Below, piece by piece: positions 13,752 through 25,774 of a DNA stretch of 64,000 bases (position 1 is the stretch's first letter; the number at the start of each line of letters is the position of its first letter). Source of the DNA: Burkholderia sp. Bp8963. Lineage in GTDB: Bacteria > Pseudomonadota > Gammaproteobacteria > Burkholderiales > Burkholderiaceae. The notes under the pieces were generated by a model. The model was not told where the DNA came from. It saw nothing but the letters and a program-made list of their open reading frames with translations, and ran no database searches. Location of the stretch: assembly GCF_003854275.1 (NCBI RefSeq), contig NZ_QTQP01000010.1, positions 1 through 64,000 of the forward strand, in the 5' to 3' direction. The translations under genes were made by a program, and so were the position numbers.

Positions 13752-15599
13752 ATGTCCCGCGCCCTCGAAATCCTCGACGAAGTCTTTGGTTATTCCGCGT
13801 TTCGCGGCCAGCAGGGCGAGATCGTCGAGCACGTCGCCGGTGGCGGCGATTGCCTCGTGCTGATGCCGACGGGCGGCGGCAAGTCGCTGTGCTACCAGAT
13901 TCCCGCGCTGCTGCGCCGCGAGGCCGGGCAGGGCGCCGGCATCGTCGTGTCGCCACTGATCGCGCTGATGCAGGACCAGGTCGCCGCGCTCTCGGAAGTC
14001 GGCGTGCGCGCCGCCTACCTGAACTCGACGCTGTCCGGCGCCGAGGCCGCAGCCACCGAGCGCGCGTTGCGCGAAGGCGAGATCGACCTGCTGTACGTCG
14101 CACCCGAGCGGCTGATGACCGCGCGCTTCCTCGACCTGCTCGAGCGCGCGAAGATCGGCCTGTTCGCAATCGACGAGGCGCATTGCGTGTCGCAATGGGG
14201 GCACGACTTCCGCCCGGAATACATCCAGCTGTCGGTGTTGCACGAGCGCTTCCCCGCGGTGCCGCGCATTGCGCTGACCGCGACCGCCGATGCGATCACG
14301 CGCGACGAGATCGTCCACCGCCTTGCGCTCGACGACGCGCGCGTGTTCGTGTCGAGCTTCGACCGGCCGAACATCCGCTACCGGATCGTCGAGAAGGACA
14401 ACGCGCGCGCGCAGCTGCTCGATTTCATCCGCGCCGAGCACACGAACGCGGACGGCACGACCGACGCTGGCGTCGTGTACTGCCTGTCGCGCCGCAAGGT
14501 CGAGGAAACTGCCGAGTGGCTGAAGGCGCAGGGCGTGCGTGCGCTGCCTTACCACGCGGGCATGGAGTTCGAGGTGCGCCAGAAGCACCAGGAAATGTTC
14601 CAGCGCGAAGAGGGCATCGTGATGTGCGCGACGATCGCGTTCGGGATGGGGATCGACAAGCCGGACGTGCGCTTCGTCGCGCACCTCGACCTGCCGAAGA
14701 GCGTCGAGGGCTATTACCAGGAAACCGGCCGCGCAGGCCGCGATGGCCTGCCCGCGAATGCGTGGATGGCGTACGGCCTCGGCGACGTCGTCCAGCAGCG
14801 CAAGATGATCGACGAGTCCGAAGCGGACGACGCGCACAAGCGCGTGCAGACGTCGAAGCTCGACGCGTTGCTCGGTTTGTGCGAGACGATCTCGTGCCGC
14901 CGCGTGCGCCTGCTGAACTATTTCGGCGAGGCGAGCCAGCCATGCGGTAACTGCGACACCTGCCTCGAGCCGCCCGATTCGTGGGATGCAACCCGCGAGG
15001 CCCAGATGGCGCTGTCGTGCGCGTTCCGCGCGCAGCGCGCGAGCGGCTTCAACTTTGGCGCGAGCCACCTGATCGAAATTCTGCGCGGCAGCCGTAACGA
15101 GAAGATCCTGCAGCGCGGTCACGACACGCTCAGCACGTTCGGCATCGGCGCGTCATTGTCGGAGCCGGAATGGCGGGCGATCTTCCGTCAGCTCGTCGCG
15201 TACGGCTTTCTGGCCGTCGACCACGGCGGCTTCGGCGCGCTTGTGCTGACCGAGGCCGCGAAACCTGTGTTGAAGGGGGCGGAGAAGGTTACCCTGCGGC
15301 GCTACGTGAAGCCGCAGCGCACGCGGCAGTCGTCGAGCCGCAGCGGCACGCGGGTCGATCCGACGGCCGGCATGGGCACGCGCGAACGCGCGCGCTGGGA
15401 CGCCCTGCGCGCATGGCGCGCGGAGACGGCCAAGGCCGACGGCGTGCCGGCCTACGTGATCTTTCACGATGCGACCCTCGCCGAGATCGCGCGCAACGCG
15501 CCAGAATCGATCGACGATCTGCGCCACATTCCAGGGATGGGCATCCGCAAGCTCGAGCGCTTCGGCGACGAGATCATCGACGTCGTCGAATCTGCCTGA
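13752..15599 (+). CDS. recQ: ATP-dependent DNA helicase RecQ
   Basis: A 615-residue 3'-5' helicase of recombination and replication-fork repair. The start is the ATG giving [14 protein letters not shown]; the open frame extends 37 codons upstream but that part is not RecQ-like. In order: Walker A GGGKS (residues 41-45) in [13 protein letters not shown], the DEAH box in [19 protein letters not shown], helicase domain 2 ending in [12 protein letters not shown], the zinc-binding cysteines of CGNCDTC, a winged-helix region, and a C-terminal HRDC domain (last ~75 residues). It lies alone between the rpoC terminator and the str-operon promoter. Confidence 0.96.
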   Translation: MSRALEILDEVFGYSAFRGQQGEIVEHVAGGGDCLVLMPTGGGKSLCYQIPALLRREAGQGAGIVVSPLIALMQDQVAALSEVGVRAAYLNSTLSGAEAAATERALREGEIDLLYVAPERLMTARFLDLLERAKIGLFAIDEAHCVSQWGHDFRPEYIQLSVLHERFPAVPRIALTATADAITRDEIVHRLALDDARVFVSSFDRPNIRYRIVEKDNARAQLLDFIRAEHTNADGTTDAGVVYCLSRRKVEETAEWLKAQGVRALPYHAGMEFEVRQKHQEMFQREEGIVMCATIAFGMGIDKPDVRFVAHLDLPKSVEGYYQETGRAGRDGLPANAWMAYGLGDVVQQRKMIDESEADDAHKRVQTSKLDALLGLCETISCRRVRLLNYFGEASQPCGNCDTCLEPPDSWDATREAQMALSCAFRAQRASGFNFGASHLIEILRGSRNEKILQRGHDTLSTFGIGASLSEPEWRAIFRQLVAYGFLAVDHGGFGALVLTEAAKPVLKGAEKVTLRRYVKPQRTRQSSSRSGTRVDPTAGMGTRERARWDALRAWRAETAKADGVPAYVIFHDATLAEIARNAPESIDDLRHIPGMGIRKLERFGDEIIDVVESA

Positions 15600-15660
15600 C
15601 GACGGCTTTCCGGTCTGCCTGCAGTACCAGCCGCCTCGCTGTGGAAAATCACGCAACCCG

Positions 15661-15690
15661 TTGACTTGTTTGGTATTTCCGGAATATGAT
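15661..15690 (+). promoter_or_regulatory. Sigma-70-type promoter of the str operon
   Basis: TTGACT (15661-15666) and TATGAT (15685-15690) are separated by 18 bp, 139 bp upstream of rpsL. Both hexamers match five of six consensus bases, and the site lies 62 bp after the recQ stop. It is the only good promoter between recQ and rpsL. Confidence 0.7.
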
Positions 15691-15828
15691 GCTGGGTTCC
15701 GGTTCTCGGTAGGACAGGTTGCGAGCGAAAGTTCGTGCCCGTGTTCCGGATCCGGAGGTCAATCGCACCTCGATTCTCGCTTTGCCCGAAATCGATGTGC
15801 GGATTTTGTTCAATTTCAGGAATAAACA

Positions 15829-16209
15829 ATGCCAACCATCAACCAACTGGTTCGCAAAGGCCGTCAGTCGGAAACGACGAAGAGCAAGAGCCCGGCCCTG
15901 CAGGACTGCCCCCAGCGTCGCGGCGTGTGCACCCGTGTGTACACGACGACGCCGAAGAAGCCGAACTCGGCACTCCGTAAGGTCGCCAAGGTTCGTCTGA
16001 CGAACGGCTTCGAAGTGATTTCGTACATCGGCGGTGAAGGCCACAACCTGCAGGAACACTCGGTTGTGCTGATCCGCGGCGGCCGTGTGAAGGACTTGCC
16101 GGGTGTGCGTTACCACATGGTTCGCGGCTCGCTGGATACCCAGGGCGTCAAGGACCGTAAGCAAGCGCGCTCGAAGTACGGCGCGAAGCGTGCAAAGGCT
16201 GCCAAGTAA
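15829..16209 (+). CDS. rpsL: 30S ribosomal protein S12
   Basis: A 126-residue protein at the decoding centre. The [19 protein letters not shown] core is present. Lys43 and Lys88, the residues whose change commonly gives streptomycin resistance, are both wild type. First gene of the str operon (rpsL-rpsG-fusA-tuf); an AGGAA ribosome binding site precedes the ATG. The 172-bp gap to rpsG shows no gene. Confidence 0.98.
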
Positions 16210-16381
16210 GCAGTTTTTGATCAGGGATCGCCGCAGGGCGGTCAAGGCGGGAGTGCCGGATTGCCGGTGCTGTCGAGTAAGTGGTCACCCGGCCAAGCTG
16301 GTTAGTCGTGAAGATGTGATCGGGTTTGTTGGTGGCCGCGGAGCTGGATGCAGCTCCAACTGAACAAGTAAAGGAAGAATC

Positions 16382-16852
16382 ATGCCGCGTCGTCGCGAAG
16401 TCCCCAAGCGGGAAGTGTTGCCGGATCCGAAGTTCGGTAACGTTGATGTTGCCAAGTTCATGAACATGCTGATGCTGTCCGGCAAGAAGTCGGTCGCAGA
16501 ACGCATCGTTTATGGCGCATTCGAACAGATCCAGACCAAGGGTGGCAAGGACCCGCTGGAAGTGTTCACGGTTGCGCTCAACAACGTGAAGCCGGTGGTG
16601 GAAGTGAAGAGCCGTCGCGTTGGTGGTGCCAACTATCAAGTTCCGGTCGAAGTGCGCCCGTCGCGTCGTATGGCATTGGCGATGCGCTGGCTGCGTGAGG
16701 CTGCGAAGAAGCGCAGCGAGAAGTCGATGGCTCTGCGTCTGGCAGGTGAGCTCTCCGAAGCGGCCGAAGGCCGTGGCGGCGCGATGAAGAAGCGCGATGA
16801 GGTTCACCGCATGGCGGAAGCCAACCGCGCGTTCTCGCATTTCCGTTTCTAA
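16382..16852 (+). CDS. rpsG: 30S ribosomal protein S7
   Basis: A 156-residue primary assembly protein of the 30S head. It begins [19 protein letters not shown] and has the usual family length. The AAAGGAAG ribosome binding site is good. In E. coli S7 represses translation of the str operon by binding the rpsL-rpsG gap; the 172-bp gap here could play that role, but no specific structure was recognised. Confidence 0.98.
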   Translation: MPRRREVPKREVLPDPKFGNVDVAKFMNMLMLSGKKSVAERIVYGAFEQIQTKGGKDPLEVFTVALNNVKPVVEVKSRRVGGANYQVPVEVRPSRRMALAMRWLREAAKKRSEKSMALRLAGELSEAAEGRGGAMKKRDEVHRMAEANRAFSHFRF

Positions 16853-16885
16853 GCGCCAGGCTGGGCTTTTAGCGGAAAAAAATTC

Positions 16886-16920
16886 CGGGCGGGTGCGCTT
16901 TTCGAGCGCCTCGCCCGTTT
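16886..16920 (+). terminator. Terminator-like hairpin between rpsG and fusA
   Basis: A 12-bp stem (arms 16886-16898 and 16906-16917, one bulged T and one G-T pair) with loop TTTTCGA is followed by TTTGTGTT. It could attenuate read-through from rpsLG into fusA-tuf. The short, interrupted U-tract argues for partial termination. Confidence 0.5.
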
Positions 16921-16975
16921 GTGTTGAGGCGAGATGCGACAGGGTCGCATCGCGTCAATCCAGTAGAGGATCAAA

Positions 16976-19078
<2,103 letters not shown>

Positions 19079-19121
19079 ATCTGCATCTACCAACCGATTA
19101 TTTTTTTGAAAGAAGAGAGTC

Positions 19122-20312
19122 ATGGCAAAAGGTAAATTCGAGCGGACCAAGCCGCACGTGAACGTTGGTACGATTGGTCACGTCGACCACGGCAAGACGA
19201 CGCTGACGGCAGCGATCACGACGGTGCTGACGAAGAAGTTCGGCGGCGAAGCGAAGGCATACGACCAGATCGACGCGGCACCGGAAGAAAAGGCGCGCGG
19301 CATCACGATCAACACCGCACACGTCGAGTACGAAACGGCTAACCGCCACTACGCACACGTCGACTGCCCGGGCCACGCTGACTATGTGAAGAACATGATC
19401 ACGGGCGCAGCGCAGATGGACGGCGCGATCCTGGTTTGCTCGGCAGCAGACGGCCCGATGCCGCAAACGCGTGAGCACATCCTGCTGGCGCGTCAGGTTG
19501 GTGTTCCGTACATCATCGTGTTCCTGAACAAGTGCGACATGGTGGACGACGCTGAACTGCTCGAGCTGGTCGAGATGGAAGTTCGCGAACTCCTGTCGAA
19601 GTACGACTTCCCGGGCGACGACACGCCGATCGTGAAGGGTTCGGCCAAGCTGGCGCTGGAAGGCGACACGGGCGAGCTGGGCGAAGTGGCGATCATGAAC
19701 CTGGCAGACGCGCTGGACACGTACATCCCGACGCCGGAGCGCGCGGTTGACGGTGCGTTCCTGATGCCGGTGGAAGACGTGTTCTCGATCTCGGGTCGCG
19801 GCACGGTGGTGACGGGTCGCGTCGAGCGCGGCATCGTGAAGGTCGGTGAGGAAATCGAAATCGTCGGTATCAAGCCGACGGTAAAGACGACCTGCACGGG
19901 CGTGGAAATGTTCCGCAAGCTGCTGGACCAGGGTCAGGCAGGCGACAACGTCGGTATCCTGCTGCGCGGCACGAAGCGTGAAGACGTGGAGCGCGGCCAG
20001 GTTCTGGCAAAGCCGGGTTCGATCACGCCGCACACGCACTTCACGGCTGAAGTGTACGTGCTGAGCAAGGACGAAGGCGGCCGTCACACGCCGTTCTTCA
20101 ACAACTACCGTCCGCAGTTCTACTTCCGTACGACGGACGTGACGGGCTCGATCGAGCTGCCGAAGGACAAGGAAATGGTGATGCCGGGCGACAACGTGTC
20201 GATCACGGTGAAGCTGATTGCGCCGATCGCGATGGAAGAAGGTCTGCGCTTTGCAATCCGCGAAGGCGGCCGCACCGTCGGTGCTGGCGTCGTCGCCAAG
20301 ATCATCGAGTAA
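19122..20312 (+). CDS. tuf: Elongation factor Tu, copy 2
   Basis: A complete 396-residue EF-Tu starting [17 protein letters not shown] after a GAAGAGAG ribosome binding site. Motifs: GHVDHGKTT (P-loop, residues 19-27), DCPGH and NKCD. This is the tufA-type copy at the end of the str operon. From codon 25 to the stop it matches the first copy base for base in every line compared, while both 3' flanks are unrelated, as expected from ongoing gene conversion. Confidence 0.99.
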   Translation: MAKGKFERTKPHVNVGTIGHVDHGKTTLTAAITTVLTKKFGGEAKAYDQIDAAPEEKARGITINTAHVEYETANRHYAHVDCPGHADYVKNMITGAAQMDGAILVCSAADGPMPQTREHILLARQVGVPYIIVFLNKCDMVDDAELLELVEMEVRELLSKYDFPGDDTPIVKGSAKLALEGDTGELGEVAIMNLADALDTYIPTPERAVDGAFLMPVEDVFSISGRGTVVTGRVERGIVKVGEEIEIVGIKPTVKTTCTGVEMFRKLLDQGQAGDNVGILLRGTKREDVERGQVLAKPGSITPHTHFTAEVYVLSKDEGGRHTPFFNNYRPQFYFRTTDVTGSIELPKDKEMVMPGDNVSITVKLIAPIAMEEGLRFAIREGGRTVGAGVVAKIIE

Positions 20313-20362
20313 TATCGACGATCCGCCGAGTGGTGTATCATTCGGCGTTTGGTAGTGCCCGG

Positions 20363-20400
20363 GACCGGGCGCCCACCCTCAGTGGGAGCCCGGTCTTACG
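20363..20400 (+). terminator. Long hairpin between tuf and rpsJ
   Basis: GACCGGGC (20363-20370) pairs with GCCCGGTC (20388-20395). After one G-A mismatch the stem continues with CCCAC/GTGGG around loop CCTCA. It is followed by TTACGTTCTTTTA rather than a clean U-run. It may be a weak terminator of the str operon or a leader structure of the S10 operon. Confidence 0.5.
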
Positions 20401-20454
20401 TTCTTTTATTGATCTGGCGATGCAATATCGCCTCGCTCTTTTCAAGGAATTGTC

Positions 20455-20766
20455 ATGCAGCAACAGAAAATCCGCATTCGTCTGAAGGCTTTCGACTATC
20501 GTCTGATCGATCAATCGGCTGCCGAAATCGTCGACACGGCGAAGCGGACTGGCGCAATCGTCCGTGGCCCGGTGCCGCTGCCGACGCGCATCCAGCGTTT
20601 TGACATCCTGCGTTCGCCGCACGTCAACAAGACGTCGCGCGATCAGCTCGAAATCCGTACCCACCAGCGCCTGATGGACATCGTCGATCCGACCGACAAG
20701 ACGGTCGACGCGCTGATGAAGCTCGACCTGCCGGCTGGCGTCGACGTGGAAATCAAGCTGCAGTAA
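20455..20766 (+). CDS. rpsJ: 30S ribosomal protein S10 (NusE)
   Basis: A 103-residue protein of the 30S head that also serves as NusE in antitermination and contacts NusG. It begins [19 protein letters not shown] and contains the conserved [12 protein letters not shown] segment. It is the first gene of the S10 operon but is separated from rplC by 177 bp that carry a strong promoter, so its expression may differ from the rest of the operon. Confidence 0.98.
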   Translation: MQQQKIRIRLKAFDYRLIDQSAAEIVDTAKRTGAIVRGPVPLPTRIQRFDILRSPHVNKTSRDQLEIRTHQRLMDIVDPTDKTVDALMKLDLPAGVDVEIKLQ

Positions 20767-20815
20767 GGCTTCCAGCGCTGCTCGGCCCGCCGGACGGCGC
20801 TAAGTCATTGATTGC

Positions 20816-20844
20816 TTGCGAAAAACGAAGGGCCCGGCTATAAT
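20816..20844 (+). promoter_or_regulatory. Strong promoter upstream of rplC
   Basis: A perfect TATAAT (20839-20844) lies 17 bp downstream of TTGCGA (20816-20821), 99 bp before the rplC start. The -35 region reads TTGCTTGCG, the same string as in the promoter upstream of rplN. Confidence 0.7.
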
Positions 20845-20850
20845 GCTTGG

Positions 20851-20943
20851 CTTTTCGCGTATTCGCGTAAAAAAGTCGGGCCTTGCGTGCCCGGCATTTT
20901 GTAAATCAGCCCCGACCAATCGCAGTCGGGAATGGAGAAAACG
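20851..20943 (+). promoter_or_regulatory. Leader RNA of rplC with mutually exclusive hairpins
   Basis: The predicted transcript from the 20839 promoter has a ~93-nt leader. CGGGC (20877-20881) can pair with GCCCG (20889-20893). CCCGAC (20911-20916) can pair either with GTCGGG at 20875-20880 or with GTCGGG at 20925-20930, the latter ending only 3 bases before the GGAG ribosome binding site. The alternatives cannot all form together, which is the layout of a translational or attenuation switch. The regulating ligand, perhaps L4 as in E. coli, is inference. Confidence 0.5.
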
Positions 20944-21594
20944 ATGAGCCTTGGACTCGTAGGTCGCAAGGTTGGTATGACCCGTATCTTCACGGCTGAA
21001 GGGGATTCGATTCCCGTCACCGTGCTGGACGTGTCGGACAACCGCGTGACGCAGATCAAGACTGTTGAAACCGACGGCTACACGGCCGTGCAGGTTGCAT
21101 TCGGCTCCCGTCGTGCATCGCGCGTGACGAAGCCGCTGGCAGGTCATCTTGCCAAAGCCGGTGTCGAAGCCGGTGAAATCCTCAAGGAATTCCGCATCGA
21201 TGCGGCCAAGGCAGCTGAGCTGTCGAATGGCGCCATCGTTGGTCCGGACCTGTTCGAAGTGGGCCAGAAGGTCGACGTGCAAGGCGTGTCGATCGGTAAG
21301 GGCTACGCAGGTACGATCAAGCGTTACAACTTCTCGTCGGGCCGTGCCACGCACGGTAACTCGCGCTCGCACAACGTGCCGGGCTCGATCGGTATGGCGC
21401 AGGATCCGGGTCGTGTTTTCCCGGGTAAGCGCATGACGGGTCACATGGGTGACGAGACGGTGACGGTTCAGAACCTCGAAATCGCTCGTATCGATGCAGA
21501 GCGCAAGCTGCTGCTCGTCAAGGGCGCGATTCCGGGCGCGAAGGGCGGCAAGGTTTTCGTGACGCCGGCCGTGAAGACCAAGGGGGCGAAATAA
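20944..21594 (+). CDS. rplC: 50S ribosomal protein L3
   Basis: A 216-residue early-assembly protein near the peptidyl transferase centre. The start is the ATG giving [16 protein letters not shown]; an in-frame ATG four codons upstream is part of the ribosome binding site itself (TGGAGAAAACG). The central loop region [20 protein letters not shown], which reaches toward the catalytic centre, is present. The last base of its stop codon is the first base of rplD. Confidence 0.97.
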   Translation: MSLGLVGRKVGMTRIFTAEGDSIPVTVLDVSDNRVTQIKTVETDGYTAVQVAFGSRRASRVTKPLAGHLAKAGVEAGEILKEFRIDAAKAAELSNGAIVGPDLFEVGQKVDVQGVSIGKGYAGTIKRYNFSSGRATHGNSRSHNVPGSIGMAQDPGRVFPGKRMTGHMGDETVTVQNLEIARIDAERKLLLVKGAIPGAKGGKVFVTPAVKTKGAK

Positions 21595-22214
21595 TGGAAC
21601 TCAAGCTCCTGAACGCAAATGGTCAGGAAGGTGCAGTGGTTAACGCGTCGGACGTCGTGTTCGGCCGTGACTACAACGAAGCGCTGATCCACCAGGTCGT
21701 CGTTGCTTACCAGGCGAACGCTCGCCAGGGTAACCGCGCGCAGAAGGATCGTGAGCAAGTCAAGCACACGACCAAGAAGCCGTGGCGCCAGAAGGGTACG
21801 GGCCGTGCTCGTGCCGGTATGTCGTCGAGCCCGCTGTGGCGTGGCGGCGGTCGTATCTTCCCGAACTCGCCGGAAGAAAACTTCTCGCACAAGGTCAACA
21901 AGAAGATGCATCGCGCAGGTCTCTGCTCGATCTTCTCGCAGCTGGCCCGCGAAGGCCGTCTGTCGGTCGTCGAGGACATCGTTCTCGAAGCGCCGAAGAC
22001 CAAGCTGCTGGCTGAAAAATTCAAGGCCATGGGTCTCGAATCCGTGTTGATCATCACCGACACGGTCGACGAAAACCTGTACCTGGCTTCGCGCAACCTG
22101 CCGCACGTGGCAGTTGTCGAGCCGCGCTACGCTGACCCGCTGTCGCTGATCTACTTCAAGAAAGTGCTGGTCACGAAGGCTGCGGTCGCCCAGATCGAGG
22201 AGTTGCTGTCATGA
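21594..22214 (+). CDS. rplD: 50S ribosomal protein L4
   Basis: A 206-residue protein lining the exit tunnel. The conserved loop [18 protein letters not shown] stretch reads [19 protein letters not shown]. In E. coli L4 also represses the S10 operon at both transcription and translation. It overlaps rplC by 1 base and rplW by 4 bases (ATGA), so translation is coupled. Confidence 0.98.
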
Positions 22215-22525
22215 GCGAGATTCGCAAGAACGATCATCGTTTGATGCAGGTCCTGCTCGCACCGGTGATCTCGGAAAAGGCGACGCTGGTTGCCGACAAG
22301 AACGAGCAAGTCGTGTTCGAAGTCGCACCGGATGCCACGAAGCAGGAAGTGAAGGCGGCTGTCGAGCTGCTGTTCAAGGTTGAAGTTGATTCCGTCAACG
22401 TGCTGGTTCAGAAGGGCAAGCAGAAGCGCTTTGGCCGTTCGATGGGCCGCCGCAAGGACGTGAAGAAGGCGTACGTTTGCCTGAAGCCCGGCCAGGAAAT
22501 CAACTTTGAAGCGGAGGCCAAGTAA
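22211..22525 (+). CDS. rplW: 50S ribosomal protein L23
   Basis: A 104-residue protein at the tunnel exit, the docking site for trigger factor and SRP. It contains [18 protein letters not shown] and the C-terminal [17 protein letters not shown] segment. It overlaps the rplD stop through ATGA and is followed by rplB after 2 bp. Confidence 0.98.
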
Positions 22526-22527
22526 TC

Positions 22528-23355
22528 ATGGCAATCGTGAAAGTTAAGCCGACATCGCCGGGTCGCCGCGCGATGGTCAAGGTGGTCAACAAGAATCTGC
22601 ACAAGGGCAAGCCGTTCGCAGCGCTGCTCGACACGCAGAGCTCGACCGCCGGCCGTAACAACAACGGCCACATCACCACCCGTCACAAGGGCGGTGGTCA
22701 CAAGCAGCACTACCGTATGGTCGATTTCCGTCGCACGAAGGACGGCATCCCGGCAAAGGTCGAGCGTCTCGAGTACGACCCGAACCGTAGCGCGAACATC
22801 GCGCTGGTGCTGTACGCAGACGGCGAGCGCCGCTACATCATCGCGCCGAAGGGCGTGACGGTTGGCCAGCAGCTGATGTCGGGCTCGGAAGCGCCGATCC
22901 GTGCAGGTAACACGCTGCCGATCCGCAACATTCCGGTCGGTACGACGATCCACTGCATCGAGATGCTGCCGGGCAAGGGCGCGCAAATGGCGCGTTCGGC
23001 CGGTACGTCGGCCATGCTGCTGGCGCGCGAAGGCGTCTACGCGCAGGTTCGTCTGCGTTCGGGCGAAATCCGCCGCGTGCACATCGAGTGCCGTGCAACG
23101 ATCGGTGAAGTGGGCAACGAAGAGCACAGCCTCCGCCAGATCGGCAAGGCAGGCGCGAACCGCTGGCGCGGTATCCGCCCGACGGTGCGTGGCGTTGCAA
23201 TGAACCCGGTTGATCACCCGCACGGTGGTGGTGAGGGCAAGACGGCTGCAGGTCGTGACCCGGTGAGCCCGTGGGGCACGCCGACGAAGGGTTACCGCAC
23301 CCGCAGCAACAAGCGCACGACGACGATGATCGTCCAGCGCCGTCACAAGCGTTAA
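22528..23355 (+). CDS. rplB: 50S ribosomal protein L2
   Basis: A 275-residue protein needed for subunit association and peptidyl transferase activity. The [19 protein letters not shown] segment near the N-terminus and the functionally critical histidine motif [20 protein letters not shown] near the C-terminus are both intact. It lies 2 bp after rplW and 10 bp before rpsS. Confidence 0.98.
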   Translation: MAIVKVKPTSPGRRAMVKVVNKNLHKGKPFAALLDTQSSTAGRNNNGHITTRHKGGGHKQHYRMVDFRRTKDGIPAKVERLEYDPNRSANIALVLYADGERRYIIAPKGVTVGQQLMSGSEAPIRAGNTLPIRNIPVGTTIHCIEMLPGKGAQMARSAGTSAMLLAREGVYAQVRLRSGEIRRVHIECRATIGEVGNEEHSLRQIGKAGANRWRGIRPTVRGVAMNPVDHPHGGGEGKTAAGRDPVSPWGTPTKGYRTRSNKRTTTMIVQRRHKR

Positions 23356-23365
23356 GGAGTAGGCA

Positions 23366-23641
23366 ATGGCACGTTCTGTTAAAAAAGGTCCGTTCTGCGA
23401 CGCCCATTTGCTGAAGAAAGTTGAGGCGGCTGCAGCTTCGCGTGACAAGAAGCCGATCAAGACCTGGTCGCGTCGTTCGACGATTCTGCCGGATTTCATC
23501 GGTCTGACGATCGCTGTTCACAACGGCCGTCAACACGTTCCGGTGTACATCTCGGAAAACATGGTCGGCCACAAGCTTGGCGAGTTCGCACTGACCCGTA
23601 CGTTCAAGGGTCACGCGGCCGACAAGAAGGCCAAGAAATAA
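23366..23641 (+). CDS. rpsS: 30S ribosomal protein S19
   Basis: A 91-residue protein of the 30S head that contacts S13 and the A-site finger. It begins [18 protein letters not shown] and contains [19 protein letters not shown] and [26 protein letters not shown] ribosome binding site follows the rplB stop. Confidence 0.98.
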
Positions 23642-23653
23642 GGGGCAATCAAG

Positions 23654-23983
23654 ATGGAAGTGAAAGCAATTCATCGCGGTGCCCGCATCTCGGCGCAGAA
23701 GACGCGCCTTGTGGCTGACCAGATCCGCGGTTTGCCGGTCGACAAGGCGCTGAACGTTCTGACGTTCTCGCCGAAGAAGGCGGCTGGCATCGTGAAGAAG
23801 GTTGTGCTGTCGGCAATCGCGAATGCGGAGCACAACGAAGGCGCCGATATCGACGAGCTCAAGATCAAGAGCATCTACGTCGACAAGGCTGCATCGCTCA
23901 AGCGGTTCACCGCGCGCGCCAAGGGCCGCGGCAACCGCATCGAGAAGCAATCCTGTCACATCACTGTGACGGTCGGGAATTAA
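23654..23983 (+). CDS. rplV: 50S ribosomal protein L22
   Basis: A 109-residue protein with a beta-hairpin lining the exit tunnel; changes in that hairpin affect macrolide action in other bacteria. It begins [20 protein letters not shown], and the hairpin reads [17 protein letters not shown] with no unusual insertion. It is followed by rpsC after 11 bp. Confidence 0.97.
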
Positions 23984-23994
23984 GGAGCCATACG

Positions 23995-24795
23995 ATGGGA
24001 CAGAAAATTCATCCGACTGGCTTCCGCCTGGCTGTCAGCCGCAATTGGGCTTCGCGTTGGTACGCGAACAACAACAATTTCGCGGCGATGTTGCAGGAAG
24101 ACATCGGTGTTCGTGAATACCTGAAGAAGAAGCTGAAGAACGCTTCGGTCGGCCGCGTCGTCATCGAGCGTCCGGCAAAGAACGCGCGCATCACGATTTT
24201 CAGCTCGCGTCCGGGTGTCGTCATCGGCAAGAAGGGCGAGGATATCGAACTGCTGAAGACGGAACTGCAACGCCGCATGGGCGTTCCGGTTCACGTCAAC
24301 ATCGAAGAGATCCGCAAGCCGGAAACCGATGCTCAGCTGATCGCTGACTCGATCACGCAACAGCTCGAGCGCCGGATCATGTTCCGCCGCGCGATGAAGC
24401 GTGCGATGCAGAACGCGATGCGTCTGGGTGCCCAGGGCATCAAGATCATGAGCGCCGGCCGTCTGAACGGTATCGAAATCGCTCGTACGGAGTGGTATCG
24501 CGAAGGTCGCGTGCCGCTTCACACGCTGCGTGCCGATATCGACTACGCGACCTCGGAAGCGAAGACGACCTACGGGATCATCGGCGTCAAGGTGTGGGTT
24601 TACAAGGGCGATACCCTTGGCCGCAACGACGCACCGGTGGTGGAAGAAGTAGCCGAAGACAAGCGTCCGCGTCGCAATGCGCGCCCGGGCGACCGTCGTC
24701 CGCGCCGTGACGGCGAAGGCGGCGCTCCGGGTGCTCGCCGTGGCGCACCGCGCCGTGGCGCCGGCAAGCCGGAAGACGGCAAGACTGGAGAATAA
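23995..24795 (+). CDS. rpsC: 30S ribosomal protein S3
   Basis: A 266-residue protein at the mRNA entry channel. The KH-type RNA-binding motif is seen in [16 protein letters not shown], and the C-terminal domain contains [21 protein letters not shown]. The protein is longer than E. coli S3 (233 residues) because of an Arg/Gly/Asp-rich tail (about residues 219-266). That tail is low-complexity and probably disordered. Confidence 0.97.
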   Translation: MGQKIHPTGFRLAVSRNWASRWYANNNNFAAMLQEDIGVREYLKKKLKNASVGRVVIERPAKNARITIFSSRPGVVIGKKGEDIELLKTELQRRMGVPVHVNIEEIRKPETDAQLIADSITQQLERRIMFRRAMKRAMQNAMRLGAQGIKIMSAGRLNGIEIARTEWYREGRVPLHTLRADIDYATSEAKTTYGIIGVKVWVYKGDTLGRNDAPVVEEVAEDKRPRRNARPGDRRPRRDGEGGAPGARRGAPRRGAGKPEDGKTGE

Positions 24796-24797
24796 CG

Positions 24798-25214
24798 ATG
24801 CTGCAACCGAAACGCAGGAAGTATCGCAAAGAGCAGAAGGGTCGTAACACCGGCAAGGCGACGCGCGGCAACGCAGTGTCGTTCGGTGACTTCGGCCTGA
24901 AGGCGATCGGTCGCGGCCGTTTGACCGCGCGTCAAATTGAAGCGGCGCGTCGTGCCATGACGCGTCACATCAAGCGTGGCGGCCGCATCTGGATCCGTAT
25001 CTTCCCGGACAAGCCGATCTCGCAAAAGCCGGCGGAAGTGCGTATGGGTAACGGTAAGGGTAACCCGGAGTACTACGTCGCAGAGATCCAGCCGGGCAAG
25101 ATGCTGTATGAAATGGACGGCGTTACCGAAGAACTGGCACGCGAAGCGTTCCGTCTGGCTGCAGCGAAGCTGCCGCTGAAGACGGCGTTCATCGTGCGTC
25201 AGCTCGGCGCCTAA
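24798..25214 (+). CDS. rplP: 50S ribosomal protein L16
   Basis: A 138-residue protein near the A site. It starts [17 protein letters not shown] and contains the conserved [19 protein letters not shown] and [18 protein letters not shown] segments. It lies 2 bp after rpsC and 9 bp before rpmC. Confidence 0.98.
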
Positions 25215-25223
25215 GGAGAAAAC

Positions 25224-25418
25224 ATGAAGGCTTCCGAACTTCTCCAGAAAGACCAGGCCGCGCTCAACAAGGAGCTGGCGGACCTGCTGAAGGCGCAATT
25301 CGGCCTGCGCATGCAACTCGCGACCCAGCAGCTCACGAACACGAGCCAGCTGAAGAAGGTTCGTCGCGACATCGCACGTGTGCGGACCGTCATGACTCAG
25401 AAGGCGAACCAGAAATGA
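25224..25418 (+). CDS. rpmC: 50S ribosomal protein L29
   Basis: A 64-residue all-helical protein at the tunnel exit beside L23. It begins [20 protein letters not shown] and contains [15 protein letters not shown]. An AAGGAGAA ribosome binding site is present. It overlaps rpsQ by 4 bases (ATGA). Confidence 0.96.
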
Positions 25419-25687
25419 ACGATAGCGTGAAAACCTCGCTGAAGCGGACGCTGGTCGGTCGGGTCGTCAGCAACAAGATGGACAAGACCGTCACCGTGCT
25501 GATCGAGCACCGCGTCAAGCACCCGATCTACGGCAAGTATGTCGTGCGCTCGAAGAAGTACCACGCGCACGATGAAGCGAACACCTGCAACGAAGGCGAT
25601 CTCGTCGAAATCCAGGAAACCCGTCCTGTTTCGAAGACGAAGGCCTGGACGGTGTCGCGTCTCGTCGAGGCAGCCCGCGTGATCTGA
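25415..25687 (+). CDS. rpsQ: 30S ribosomal protein S17
   Basis: A 90-residue primary 16S rRNA-binding protein. Core sequence: [20 protein letters not shown] and the motif [20 protein letters not shown]. It overlaps rpmC by 4 bases and closes the first block of the S10 operon; a 303-bp gap with its own promoter separates it from rplN. Confidence 0.97.
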
Positions 25688-25746
25688 GCGGGCAGGCAGT
25701 AACAGGCACTTCGGCAACGAAGTGCTTGAAATCGCAAAGTTTTTGC

Positions 25747-25774
25747 TTGCGCGACCGGGATTATTTGTTATAAT
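25747..25774 (+). promoter_or_regulatory. Promoter of the spc operon upstream of rplN
   Basis: A perfect TATAAT (25769-25774) lies 16 bp downstream of TTGCGC (25747-25752). The wider -35 region reads TTGCTTGCG at 25743-25751, identical to the one upstream of rplC. It is 217 bp from the rplN start. Confidence 0.7.

Noticed and set aside
20349..20603. 84-codon + strand frame overlapping the rpsJ start
   Set aside because: It runs out of frame into rpsJ, has no family resemblance, and includes the hairpin region upstream.
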